29,021 nucleotides of DNA, from assembly GCA_964606505.1 (NCBI GenBank), contig CAZSGM010000010.1, positions 1 to 29,021 of the forward strand, in the 5' to 3' direction. Shown here piece by piece: positions 1-6,729 of this stretch (position 1 is the stretch's first letter; each line of letters starts with the position of its first letter). The notes below the pieces were generated by a model. The model was given only the letters and a program-made list of their open reading frames with translations, had not been told where the DNA came from and ran no database searches. The DNA is from CAKVOD01 sp964606505. Lineage in GTDB: Bacteria; Bacillota; Clostridia; Christensenellales; UBA1242. Both the position numbers and the translations under genes were made by a program.

Positions 1-12
1 GGGGGGGGGGGG
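1..12. repeat. Poly-G tract at the left edge, inside the coding frame
   Basis: Twelve G residues open the window, and the true length may be greater because the tract touches the edge. The open frame that contains it runs without a stop to 2347. A second tract of 14 G lies in the right-hand surface gene (28116-28129), and both are followed by related 21-bp repeats. A homopolymer this long inside a coding frame is a typical slipped-strand contingency site. The window may start here because assemblies tend to break at such tracts; that is inference. Confidence 0.85.
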
Positions 13-2347
13 TATAACTGCTAAAAACAGCAGTATACCCGCAGAAAATAACGGTTATCCTGCAGATTTTGACAAAAACTGCCAAAATTCGCAAAATTTT
101 AATAAAGTTCAAAACCCGCAAAATGAATGCAATTTTTTAACAAATAAAAACATAAGTGAAAATGTAATAAATTGTGCGCGTGTTGCGTGCAAAAGTTGCG
201 GCGAAAATTATAGCGAAAGAAAAAATGCAAAATGCAGTAAAAATCTAGACAATTGCGGTTTAAATAATAAAAATCAGACTCCTTTTAAAAATGGTTATAA
301 AAATGCAAATTGCAAAGGCAATGCGATTTGCAACAGTGATTTAAGATATAAAAACAAGGCGAGTTGCAATTGTAATGTAAGTTGTAATGGTAGCGCTAAA
401 CATAAAAATGACAAAGGCTACAAAAGTTGCATTGTAAAGTATTCCGCTACGACAAAAGTTTGTTTGTGGCTTTTCTTATTTATCGCGTGCCTTGCAGTTG
501 CGATTGGTTTTGGGTACGCAAATGGTGGCAATGAAAGTTTAAAAGTTACGCCGACAGTTGAAACGGTTTCAGCGGAGGGAGAAACTGTTTCTTGGAGCGG
601 CAGCGGCACAGCGACGAGTCCGTACAATATTGGTACGAGTGCAGACTTGGTTGCATTGGCGACAAATTGTAATAACTTGACAAATCCCGCGCATTACGAA
701 AAGAAATATTTTAAAATGTCAGGCGACATCACAGTTGACTCAAGCACTTGGACGCCAATTGCCTGCGACCCGACAGGGGTAAATTGCGGTAGCCTATACT
801 TTTCGGGAAACTTTGACGGCGACGGGCACACAATAAGTTTTGACGAGTCTATAACTCAAGAATTGGGGGAAATAGATACGGTTTTTTACTCTGCGTATTA
901 TGGACTACTATTTGGGCGTGTTGTAGGTGGCGTACAAAATGAGGGCAACTCGAACGAAGTTTCGTGGGGGAATGTAAGAAATGTTAATATAGAAATCGAC
1001 TCAATTACTATTTGTGATGGCTTTCAACAAGCTAGTAGCAGCATTGATGAAACTAGCATTGGCGGAATTGTTGGGTCGAGCTCTGGGAAAATAATTAATT
1101 GTTCATTTATTGGAAAGGTTAGTTGTAATGTTGCAACGAAATGGATGAGTTATGGGGTAATTGCTGGGTATGCATCTAAAATAATTGATTGTAGCGTTGA
1201 TTGCGTGTGTAACATTGATGTAGCCAATGGGGTTTCCAATGCCCGTAAAAGAGTTGGAGTTATTGTGGGGGCAGCAACGGAGGTTTCAAATTGTTGTGCA
1301 AATGTAACTAGTTCTACGTTTAAAGTGAGTGGAGGGATGGGGACATATTGTGGTTTAGTGGCAGGATATGCAACGACAGTGAAATATTGTCATGTAAACG
1401 CAACTATGGAGAGTTGCGAATTTGATGATTGGGATAGAAGTCCTCTAGTTGGGTTAATTGTTGGATATGGAGCTACAAGCATAAGTAATTGCTCTATTAA
1501 GACGACGATTACTGCGTTAAGTATAATTGGGGATTCTAATCCTGGTACATTTAATTTTATAACATATGGGGGTGGCAATTCAAGTAATTTGTGCCCAGTC
1601 AATAATTGTATAGTAGTGGCCAACATTGGGACATTAACTGCGAATAGGGTGCGCTCAATAGGTAACACCACTACTGGATACAACTGTGTGGTTGTATCGA
1701 CAGTAGGTGGGGTGGGGCAGTCTTACCAATTGGCGTATTCGACGACTGCCACCAGCGACACAACCAACGGGCTATATTCAGTTGCGGGCGACGACTCCGA
1801 CTTAAAGGATATTGCAACATACATGGGTAGGGGCGCAAACGGTTACACTTGGAACACTGCAGGCGACACCGCGGGCGGTACAGGCGGCAACGCGTGGGAC
1901 ATCACAACCAACCCCAAAAGCACAACAGGCGTGTGGTATGTGCCGCAAAATAAAAGTGATTACCCAATGCTTAAGCAATTTTACGTTGAGCCATTTTGTA
2001 ACATAACTCTCAACGTAACTACCAACCTCAGCGGCTCAACCTCGGGGACAACCACAGGCTCAAGTGGTTCGTCGTCAACAACAAACCTTGCCGACCAGTT
2101 CATAATCTACCGCTTTGACGAAAGCGGAAACCTTGTCAACCAGTTCGTCGTCAGCAACGGAACTCAGCTAACATTTGAAGTTGAAAATGGGAAAACTTTT
2201 ACCATAATGATAAACTACAAACTTTATATGGTAACAAAAATCGACGGCGTGGCAAAAACCGAGGCAACCTACACGCCAACCGCCGATACTACAATCAACA
2301 TCCGTATAACCGCCCCCGCAGGCGTCAACAACTGGATTGTTATTTGA
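2..2347 (+). CDS. Surface protein with GLUG repeats, 5'-partial, probably phase-variable
   Basis: The frame is open from base 2 to the TGA at 2345-2347 (781 codons), so the 5' end lies outside the window. The TTG at 464 that would shorten it falls at the start of the hydrophobic segment and is unlikely to be the start. Order: poly-G-encoded Gly run; three 7-residue repeats (11-73) around I/Y-x-A-x-N; an unusual Asn/Lys/Cys-rich stretch with about 14 Cys up to codon 154; a hydrophobic signal or anchor segment (about 155-172); then an exported region. That region holds at least five GLUG-type repeats at about nt 1061-1500 (GGIVG, GVIAG, GVIVG, GLVAG, GLIVG, each followed by an N/D-C-S/C element). 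A Ser/Gly/Thr linker (about 2020-2080) and a small beta-type C-terminal domain follow. No LPXTG sorting signal is visible. GLUG repeats are known from bacterial surface and IgA-protease-like proteins; an adhesin role is inferred. Confidence 0.8.
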   Translation, partial: GGGGITAKNSSIPAENNGYPADFDKNCQNSQNFNKVQNPQNECNFLTNKNISENVINCARVACKSCGENYSERKNAKCSKNLDNCGLNNKNQTPFKNGYKNANCKGNAICNSDLRYKNKASCNCNVSCNGSAKHKNDKGYKSCIVKYSATTKVCLWLFLFIACLAVAIGFGYANGGNESLKVTPTVETVSAEGETVSWSGSGTATSPYNIGTSADLVALATNCNNLTNPAHYEKKYFKMSGDITVDSSTWTPIACDPTGVNCGSLYFSGNFDGDGHTISFDESITQELGEIDTVFYSAYYGLLFGRVVGGVQNEGNSNEVSWGNVRNVNIEIDSITICDGFQQASSSIDETSIGGIVGSSSGKIINCSFIGKVSCNVATKWMSYGVIAGYASKIIDCSVDCVCNIDVANGVSNARKRVGVIVGAATEVSNCCANVTSSTFKVSGGMGTYCGLVAGYATTVKYCHVNATMESCEFDDWDRSPLVGLIVGYGATSISNCSIKTTITALSIIGDSNPGTFNFITYGGGNSSNLCPVNNCIVVANIGTLTANRVRSIGNTTTGYNCVVVSTVGGVGQSYQLAYSTTATSDTTNGLYSVAGDDSDLKDIATYMGRGANGYTWNTAGDTAGGTGGNAWDITTNPKSTTGVWYVPQNKSDYPMLKQFYVEPFCNITLNVTTNLSGSTSGTTTGSSGSSSTTNLADQFIIYRFDESGNLVNQFVVSNGTQLTFEVENGKTFTIMINYKLYMVTKIDGVAKTEATYTPTADTTINIRITAPAGVNNWIVI
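11..73 (+). repeat. Three degenerate 21-bp (7-codon) repeats after the poly-G tract
   Basis: Units 11-31, 32-52 and 53-73 encode GITAKNS, SIPAENN and GYPADFD. They match the three units at 28151-28213 (GYTAKND, GYTRKNK, QVCYQKL), which also follow a G tract. The shared arrangement is the best evidence that the two edge genes are homologous in this part. Confidence 0.7.
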
Positions 2348-2590
2348 GCCGCAAAACACCTTGAAAGTGTCAACTAGGTTGTTTGGAGTGCAACCAACTA
2401 GCAAGCGTCAAATGGGGTATTTGAGTCGCAAAATATATTGCAAGTGCTAACTGGTTGCTGTTAGGGCGCAAAACATCTTCAGGGAGCAACTAGATTGTTT
2501 GGGACGCAAAACATCTTGAGGTGTCAACACTAGGTTATTGTTTTTGATGCAAAATGTTTTGCAGACGTCAACAACTGGGGGTGTTAGTTA
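2323..2590. repeat. Degenerate tandem repeat, period 38-43 bp, starting inside the 3' end of the surface gene
   Basis: Six copies of a motif near GCAAAACATCTTGAAGTG followed by TCAACTAGGTTGTTTGG begin at about 2351, 2390, 2428, 2468, 2506 and 2549. The second half of the motif also matches the last codons and stop of the upstream gene (2323-2350), so the array seems to grow out of the gene's end. Copies are much diverged, and no stop-free frame spans the array. Confidence 0.65.
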
Positions 2591-2604
2591 AAGGAATATT
2601 TTTT

Positions 2605-2640
2605 AAAAGTTGAAGAAGCGCGCGTTTCTCCAACTTTTTT
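2605..2640 (+). terminator. Rho-independent terminator after the repeat array
   Basis: A stem of about 16 bp begins AAAAGTTG and closes with CAACTTTT, with one mismatch and one G-U pair, a 4-base loop or less, and a T run. It probably ends the transcript of the GLUG-repeat surface gene. Confidence 0.75.
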
Positions 2641-2660
2641 AATGACTGCAACCTAATGAT

Positions 2661-2689
2661 TTGTATCTAAATTTTACCAAAAATAATGA
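2661..2689 (+). promoter_or_regulatory. Possible sigma-A promoter for the YjzC-like gene
   Basis: TTGTAT at 2661-2666, a 17-bp spacer and TAATGA at 2684-2689. It lies 45 bases upstream of the start codon and just after a terminator. The -10 box is weak, so this is tentative. Confidence 0.35.
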
Positions 2690-2733
2690 ATAAATTTAAT
2701 TTATACGCACACAATATTTTTAAGGAGGTTAAA

Positions 2734-2883
2734 ATGAAATACAGATCAGGTGAAACTGCTCCACATTCAGGGCAATACAAAATGTTCGACGAAGATGGAG
2801 AAGTAATCAACATTGTCGACCTGCAAAAGGGTCAAACATTTCCGCCTACACCTAGCAGCGGTTGCTATTACGAGGAAGTGTAA
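2734..2883 (+). CDS. Small YjzC-like protein (49 residues)
   Basis: The start at 2734 is chosen because a strong AAGGAGG site (2722-2728) lies directly before it; the longer frame from 2686 has no ribosome site. The product begins MKYRSGETAPHSGQYK and has KGQTFPPTP near its end. The pattern (Y/F)-x-x-G-E-x-A-P-x-S-G-x-Y followed by a KG-x-x-FPPTP segment is that of short YjzC-type proteins common in Firmicutes, whose function is not known. It is acidic with no membrane segment, has its own terminator and appears monocistronic. The assignment rests on recalled family pattern only. Confidence 0.65.
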   Translation: MKYRSGETAPHSGQYKMFDEDGEVINIVDLQKGQTFPPTPSSGCYYEEV

Positions 2884-2952
2884 CGAAAGAGCGGGTGCGT
2901 GCTGGGTCGCATAAGGCGCCGCCTGCAGATTAAATAATATTACCTACTACTT

Positions 2953-2994
2953 AAACGCTTTTTTCTGTCGAAAGGGGCGTTTTTCTATTTTTTT
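2953..2994 (+). terminator. Rho-independent terminator of the YjzC-like gene
   Basis: AAACGC pairs with GCGTTT, extended by CTTT/AAAGG pairing around a short loop, followed by T-rich sequence to 2994. Confidence 0.7.
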
Positions 2995-3004
2995 GGTATA
3001 AAAC

Positions 3005-3050
3005 GACAAACTTTGCGTGAATGGCAGTGTCAAACGGGATAAAGTTTGTC
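3005..3050. other. Inverted repeat with perfect 10-bp arms
   Basis: GACAAACTTT (3005-3014) and AAAGTTTGTC (3041-3050) are perfect complements around a 26-base loop. A T run (about 3061-3069) comes after a further 10 bases, so it could be a second weak terminator or a protein-binding site upstream of the degV promoter. Confidence 0.45.
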
Positions 3051-3057
3051 AAAACGA

Positions 3058-3086
3058 TTGTTTTTTTTTGCATTCTGTAATATAAT
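3058..3086 (+). promoter_or_regulatory. Sigma-A-type promoter for degV
   Basis: TTGTTT (3058-3063), a 17-bp spacer and a perfect TATAAT (3081-3086). It predicts a leader of about 115 bases before the degV start, which contains the hairpin at 3095-3139. Confidence 0.6.
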
Positions 3087-3094
3087 ATATAAGC

Positions 3095-3139
3095 AAAATA
3101 GCGCGCGAGCAAGCAAAACTTTTGGCTCGGCGGTATTTT
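3095..3139 (+). promoter_or_regulatory. Structured 5' leader of the degV gene
   Basis: Nested pairing is visible: AAAATA (3095-3100) with TATTTT (3134-3139), CGAGC (3106-3110) with GCTCG (3125-3129), and CAAAA (3114-3118) with TTTTG (3120-3124). A competing outer pairing joins GCAAAAT (3093-3099) and ATTTTGC (3144-3150). No T tract follows, so it is not a terminator. I recognise no riboswitch family. Confidence 0.4.
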
Positions 3140-3207
3140 ATCAATTTTGCTTTACATTGGCTGCAAGAGCATTTAATAAAATATATTAACGAAAAGAGGG
3201 CTATTTA

Positions 3208-4032
3208 ATGATTAAAATAATTACAGACTCAACGGCGTCTGTTTCAAGGGAATACGCGCAACAACACGACATCGCGATTGTTCCGCTAAAAATTAACATT
3301 GGGGAGCGCGAGTTTTTAGAGGGGACCCCTGACACGTATCAGGAGTTTTACGACGCAATGCTTGCTTCACGCGAGTTTCCTAAGACGACGCAACCATCTA
3401 CGCAGGAGTACATTGACGCGTTTCAAAAGGTTGTCGACGACGGCAACGAGGCAATTGTGTTCTGCATAGGCTCGTACTTGTCTGGCTCGTACAACGGCGC
3501 GTGCCTTGCCGCAAGACAGGTCGAGGGTGCGGACGAGAAGATAACAGTTGTTGACTCAAACTGCTGCTCGCAAACAACGCTTATGCTCATTGAGGAAGCG
3601 ATTGCGGACATTGAGAAAGGGCTTAGCAGAGACGAAGTTGTCGCTAATATTGAAAAGAACATTAAGACTGCGGAAATTTGCTTTTGTCCTGACAACCTCG
3701 AATACCTTAAAAGAGGCGGGCGACTTGGAAAGGTTAGCGCCGTTATCGGTACAATCTTGAAGATTAAACCTTTGCTTTCGTTCAAGGAAAACACGCTAAA
3801 GTGCGTGCACAAGGTTATGGGTATTGCTAAGGCAATTCCGCTAATGATTTCGCGCATTCCTGAAAATGCAAAGAAGATTTACGCACTTAGTGCGGTTAAC
3901 TCAAAGTATTTCGCGACGTTGCTTGCGAAAGTTAAGGAGAGGTTTCCTAACCGCGAGATTTGCACGGGCGACATCTGCCCAGTGGTTTCAAGCCACGTAG
4001 GTCCTGCAGTCGGCGTTTCGTGGATTGAGTAG
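3208..4032 (+). CDS. DegV family fatty-acid-binding protein
   Basis: 274 residues, the usual DegV length. It opens with IKIITDSTAS (the family DSTAD-like motif at 7-10), has the fatty-acid carboxylate-binding TTQPS at 60-64 and GSYLSGSYNGA at 88-98, a central YLKRGGRLG segment, and ends in SHVGPAVGVSW, matching the family's H-x-G-P-G end. DegV (FakB-like) proteins hold a fatty acid in a deep pocket, and FakB members present it to the kinase FakA. No fakA is nearby, so the partner is unknown. The AGAGGG ribosome site precedes the ATG. It has its own promoter and a structured leader. Function as a fatty-acid carrier is a family inference. Confidence 0.9.
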   Translation: MIKIITDSTASVSREYAQQHDIAIVPLKINIGEREFLEGTPDTYQEFYDAMLASREFPKTTQPSTQEYIDAFQKVVDDGNEAIVFCIGSYLSGSYNGACLAARQVEGADEKITVVDSNCCSQTTLMLIEEAIADIEKGLSRDEVVANIEKNIKTAEICFCPDNLEYLKRGGRLGKVSAVIGTILKIKPLLSFKENTLKCVHKVMGIAKAIPLMISRIPENAKKIYALSAVNSKYFATLLAKVKERFPNREICTGDICPVVSSHVGPAVGVSWIE

Positions 4033-4111
4033 GGCTAAAATTTTGAAAATGAAACTTAGTCGGCTGAAATAAAGAATGCGGCTTAGTCGGTTAAAATTTA
4101 GGAAAACAATT
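4008..4111. repeat. Short degenerate repeat beginning in the degV 3' end
   Basis: AGTCGG occurs at 4008 (inside the last codons of degV), 4058 and 4085, the last two heading 27-bp units (4058-4084, 4085-4111). It fits the pattern of diverged repeats that start at gene ends elsewhere in this window. Confidence 0.4.
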
Positions 4112-4116
4112 AGAAA

Positions 4117-4153
4117 GGGTGGGTTGCCGAAGAGGCGAACTCTCCCCCAAAAG
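4117..4153 (+). promoter_or_regulatory. Stem-loop resembling the 3' core of a glycine riboswitch, upstream of GlyRS
   Basis: Bases 4126-4153 match the conserved glycine-riboswitch string (GCCGAAG, GGC-AAC, CTCTC, then CAAAAG) at 23 of 28 positions against the consensus as I recall it. The same bases also fold as a plain hairpin: GGGTGGG (4117-4123) with CTCTCCC and GCC with GGC around GAAGA. The 5' half of a normal aptamer (P1 strand and P3 hairpin) is not visible, so this is either a degenerate or reduced aptamer or coincidence. The location 28 bases before a glycyl-tRNA synthetase start is what makes it notable. Confidence 0.3.
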
Positions 4154-4180
4154 TAGAAGATAAATAATTAGGTGAAGACA

Positions 4181-5575
4181 ATGGATAACAATTTAACAAT
4201 GGATAAAATGGTTGCGTTTTGCAAAGACAACGGGTTTGTTTTTCAAGGCAGCGAGATTTACGGGGGGCTTGCGAACTCGTGGGACTACGGTCCGCTGGGC
4301 GTTTTGCTAAAATCAAACGTTCGCGACGCGTGGTTTAAGAAGTTCATAACTGAAAATAAGTACAACGTGGCAATTGAAAGTGCAATTTTGATGAACCCTA
4401 AGGTTTGGGAAGCGAGCGGGCACATTAAGAGTGCGACCGACCCGCTTATGGACTGCAAGTCCTGCAAGTCGCGCCACAGAGCCGATCACTTGATTGAGGC
4501 GTATTTGAAAAAACACCCCGAGATTGACTTTGACCCAAACGGCAAGACGGATGAGGAACTTGAGAACTTTGTTTTTGAGCACAAGATTAACTGCCCAATC
4601 TGCGGCAAGAGTGATTTTTCGCAAATTAGGCAATTCAACATTATGTTCAAGACGTTCCAAGGTGTAATTGAGGACAAGACAAGCGAAATTTATCTGCGCC
4701 CCGAGACCGCGCAAGGTATGTTTGTTAACTTCAAAAACATCGTGCGCTCAATGCGCAAAAAGGTCCCGTTTGGTATCGGGCAGGTAGGTAAGTCGTTCCG
4801 AAACGAAATTACCCCTGGGAACTTTATTTTCCGCACGCGCGAGTTTGAGCAGATGGAACTTGAGTTTTTCTGCAAACCCGGTACGGACTTAGAGTGGTTT
4901 GAGTACTGGAAAGCGTTTTTGAAAAACTTCTTGTTGTCGCTTGGTATGCGCGAGGAAAACTTGCGTTTGCGCGACCACAGCCCACAAGAGTTGTGTTTCT
5001 ACAGCAAGGCAACGACCGATTTTGAGTATAAGTTCCCGTTTGGTTGGGGCGAACTTTGGGGGCTTGCTGATCGCACGGACTACGACCTCAAGCAACACGC
5101 AGAGTACAGTGGCACGAATTTTGAGTACACTGACCCTGTTACGAACGAAAAGTATGTTCCTTACTGCATTGAGCCTGCGGTGGGGCTTACTAGGTTGACG
5201 CTCGCATTCTTGATGGACGCGTACACGGAAGAGCAACTTGAGGACGGGCAGACGCGCGTTGTGTTGAAGTTGCACAAGTTCTTGGCACCTTACAAAGTGG
5301 CGGTTTTCCCGCTTATCAAAAAGACGCACGCGGACAAGGCGGACGAGATTTACTCAATGCTTTGCAAGCACTTTTCGACAACTTACGACGAGTCGGGTAG
5401 CATTGGTAAGCGTTACCGCCGCCAAGACGAGATTGGTACGCCGTTCTGCGTAACAGTTGACGAAAACTCACTCACGTACGGAACGGTTACAGTGCGCGAG
5501 CGCGACTCAATGAAGCAAGAAACGGTTAAAATTGAGGATTTGGTCGAGTACATTGAAAAACAAATTCAGTTTTAA
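4181..5575 (+). CDS. glyS: Glycine--tRNA ligase, single-subunit (alpha2) type
   Basis: 464 residues from the ATG at 4181, which has AGGTGA 5 bases upstream; an in-frame GTG at 4172 is part of that ribosome site. It charges tRNA-Gly. The sequence follows the short class II GlyRS of Staphylococcus and clostridia: GFVFQGSEIYGGLANSWDYGP near the N-terminus, two CxxC pairs (DCKSC about nt 4450; CPICG about 4594) suited to zinc, IRQFNIMFKTFQG, motif 2 around FRNEITPGNFIFRTREFEQ, FPFGWGELWG, and motif 3 near GLTRLTLAFL, where the family more often has GADR. The C-terminal anticodon domain ends with SIGKRYRRQDEIGTPFCVT. There is no T-box upstream; a hairpin similar to a glycine-riboswitch core lies just before the gene. 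A strong terminator follows at 5696. Confidence 0.97.
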   Translation: MDNNLTMDKMVAFCKDNGFVFQGSEIYGGLANSWDYGPLGVLLKSNVRDAWFKKFITENKYNVAIESAILMNPKVWEASGHIKSATDPLMDCKSCKSRHRADHLIEAYLKKHPEIDFDPNGKTDEELENFVFEHKINCPICGKSDFSQIRQFNIMFKTFQGVIEDKTSEIYLRPETAQGMFVNFKNIVRSMRKKVPFGIGQVGKSFRNEITPGNFIFRTREFEQMELEFFCKPGTDLEWFEYWKAFLKNFLLSLGMREENLRLRDHSPQELCFYSKATTDFEYKFPFGWGELWGLADRTDYDLKQHAEYSGTNFEYTDPVTNEKYVPYCIEPAVGLTRLTLAFLMDAYTEEQLEDGQTRVVLKLHKFLAPYKVAVFPLIKKTHADKADEIYSMLCKHFSTTYDESGSIGKRYRRQDEIGTPFCVTVDENSLTYGTVTVRERDSMKQETVKIEDLVEYIEKQIQF

Positions 5576-5585
5576 TGAGCCTTTT

Positions 5586-5693
5586 GTTAGATAGTAACGA
5601 TTAACTAGATAATAATGATTAGTAAGGTAACAATGGTTAGTTATAAGGTAATGATTGGCTGAGTAATAATGATTGAATAAATAACAATAATAT
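5586..5693. repeat. Six degenerate 18-bp tandem repeats after glyS
   Basis: The 108 bases divide exactly into six 18-bp units close to GTTAGATAATAATGATTA, each differing at several positions. They start 10 bases after the glyS stop and end at the terminator. Stop codons occur in the frames, so the array is noncoding. Confidence 0.7.
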
Positions 5694-5695
5694 GC

Positions 5696-5727
5696 AAATT
5701 AAACTCCGCTCGCGGAGTTTAATTTTT
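5696..5727 (+). terminator. Strong rho-independent terminator of glyS
   Basis: A perfect 13-bp stem, AAATTAAACTCCG with CGGAGTTTAATTT, around a CTCG tetraloop, then a T run. Confidence 0.9.
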
Positions 5728-5795
5728 GTGCAAAGTAAATTCGCTTGCACTGTTGTTAATTTTGTGCAAAGCAAGTTACTTGTGCAGTGGGGTTT
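5724..5795. repeat. Two diverged 36-bp direct repeats
   Basis: TTTTGTGCAAAG begins units at 5724 and 5760, each followed by a related Y-TTGTGCA/CTTGCAC-type segment. They lie between the glyS terminator and the alkylation-repair gene. Confidence 0.45.
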
Positions 5796-5859
5796 GTATA
5801 AGTTTTAGGCGACCTGCAAAGTGCCGAAAGGCAACTTGAGGCGAACAAAAGAGGGAGAA

Positions 5860-6549
5860 ATGAGCAGTTTTGATTTAGATAACTTTAATGAGCGTTTAAA
5901 AAGTGTGGGGAAACCAGACAAGGTTGAGTGGACACGCAAAATAATTAACACGCAAATGCCTGTGCTTGCTGTCCAAGCAAAAGACGTCGCGGCGCTTGTT
6001 AAAAGTGTGATATCGGAGGATTTGGAGGGCTACCTTGAGAGTGAGGATTTTCGCCACTACGAAAATACGATTGTTTATGCGAAAGTTATGTCGAAAATCA
6101 AGGATTTTGACAAATTCGCTTGTTACCTCAATAAATTGATGCCTGTGATGGACAATTGGGCAACAGTTGACGCGATTGAATGGCGGGTTACCGACGCTAA
6201 CCGCGCGCAAATGCGGGATTTGTGCAAAAAACTGGTGGTTTGTCCGCACGTTTTTTCAAGACGAACGGGCGTACGTATTTTGTTTGCGTGTTTGGATGAC
6301 GAAAACTTTGGTTTCGCGCTGGACGTGGTTAGGGGGCTAAAGCAAGAGGGCGAGTATTACGTGAATATGTGCGTTGCGTGGCTGCTTTGTGAAGGGGTTA
6401 TCAAGCAACGGGCGCGGACGCTGGAGTTTTTGGAGAACGGCAATGTTAACGAGTTTGTGCTGCGCAAGACAGTTTCAAAGTGCCGCGACAGTTTTAGAGT
6501 TTCGGAGGAAGATAAACAATATTTGAAAACACTATTAAAGGCGAACTAA
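5860..6549 (+). CDS. DNA alkylation repair protein, AlkD-like HEAT-repeat family
   Basis: 229 residues from the ATG at 5860, preceded by GAGGGAG; the frame also opens from a GTG at 5821, which lacks a ribosome site. AlkD-type proteins are all-helical HEAT-repeat glycosylases that remove bulky or cationic N3/N7-alkylated bases. Supporting features: the central KLMPVMDNWATVDAIEW segment (the family's D-x-W-x-x-x-D region), helical repeats throughout, and the typical C-terminal block YYVNMCVAWLLCEG ... FVLRKTVSKCRDSFRVSEEDK. The length suits the shorter clostridial members (about 220-240 residues). It sits alone between glyS and addB. Substrate range cannot be read from sequence. Confidence 0.85.
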   Translation: MSSFDLDNFNERLKSVGKPDKVEWTRKIINTQMPVLAVQAKDVAALVKSVISEDLEGYLESEDFRHYENTIVYAKVMSKIKDFDKFACYLNKLMPVMDNWATVDAIEWRVTDANRAQMRDLCKKLVVCPHVFSRRTGVRILFACLDDENFGFALDVVRGLKQEGEYYVNMCVAWLLCEGVIKQRARTLEFLENGNVNEFVLRKTVSKCRDSFRVSEEDKQYLKTLLKAN

Positions 6550-6561
6550 CTCTTTGTTGGG

Positions 6562-6588
6562 GCACCGCATTTAATGGGTGTTTTTTTA
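6562..6588 (+). terminator. Weak rho-independent terminator
   Basis: GCACC pairs with GGTGT across a 10-base loop and is followed by seven T. The short stem makes it only moderately convincing. Confidence 0.5.
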
Positions 6589-6694
6589 TTTTTAAAGTTG
6601 TTTCCAATTATAATAGCGGTTTTTTAAATTACAAATTTATGTTTATCCTAGTGGATTATTGTGTGAATGTTTTTTTTGCAATTTTTGCAAACAT

Positions 6695-6723
6695 TTGCGA
6701 AAAATGGAGTTTTATGATATACT
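6695..6723 (+). promoter_or_regulatory. Promoter placed to give a leaderless addB transcript
   Basis: TTGCGA (6695-6700), a 17-bp spacer and TATACT (6718-6723). The predicted first base is about 6730, which is the A of the addB start codon. No ribosome site precedes that ATG. Confidence 0.5.
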
Positions 6724-6729
6724 TAGCGT

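Noticed and set aside
3005..3150. T-box or other named riboswitch before degV
   Set aside because: No T-box sequence or other conserved aptamer core is visible; only generic hairpins.
4889..5329. 146-codon minus-strand ORF inside glyS
   Set aside because: Shadow of a highly conserved gene; no start signals and no family features.
5586..5693. CRISPR array reading of the repeats after glyS, or of other arrays
   Set aside because: Units are contiguous, diverged and without unique spacers; no cas genes are present.
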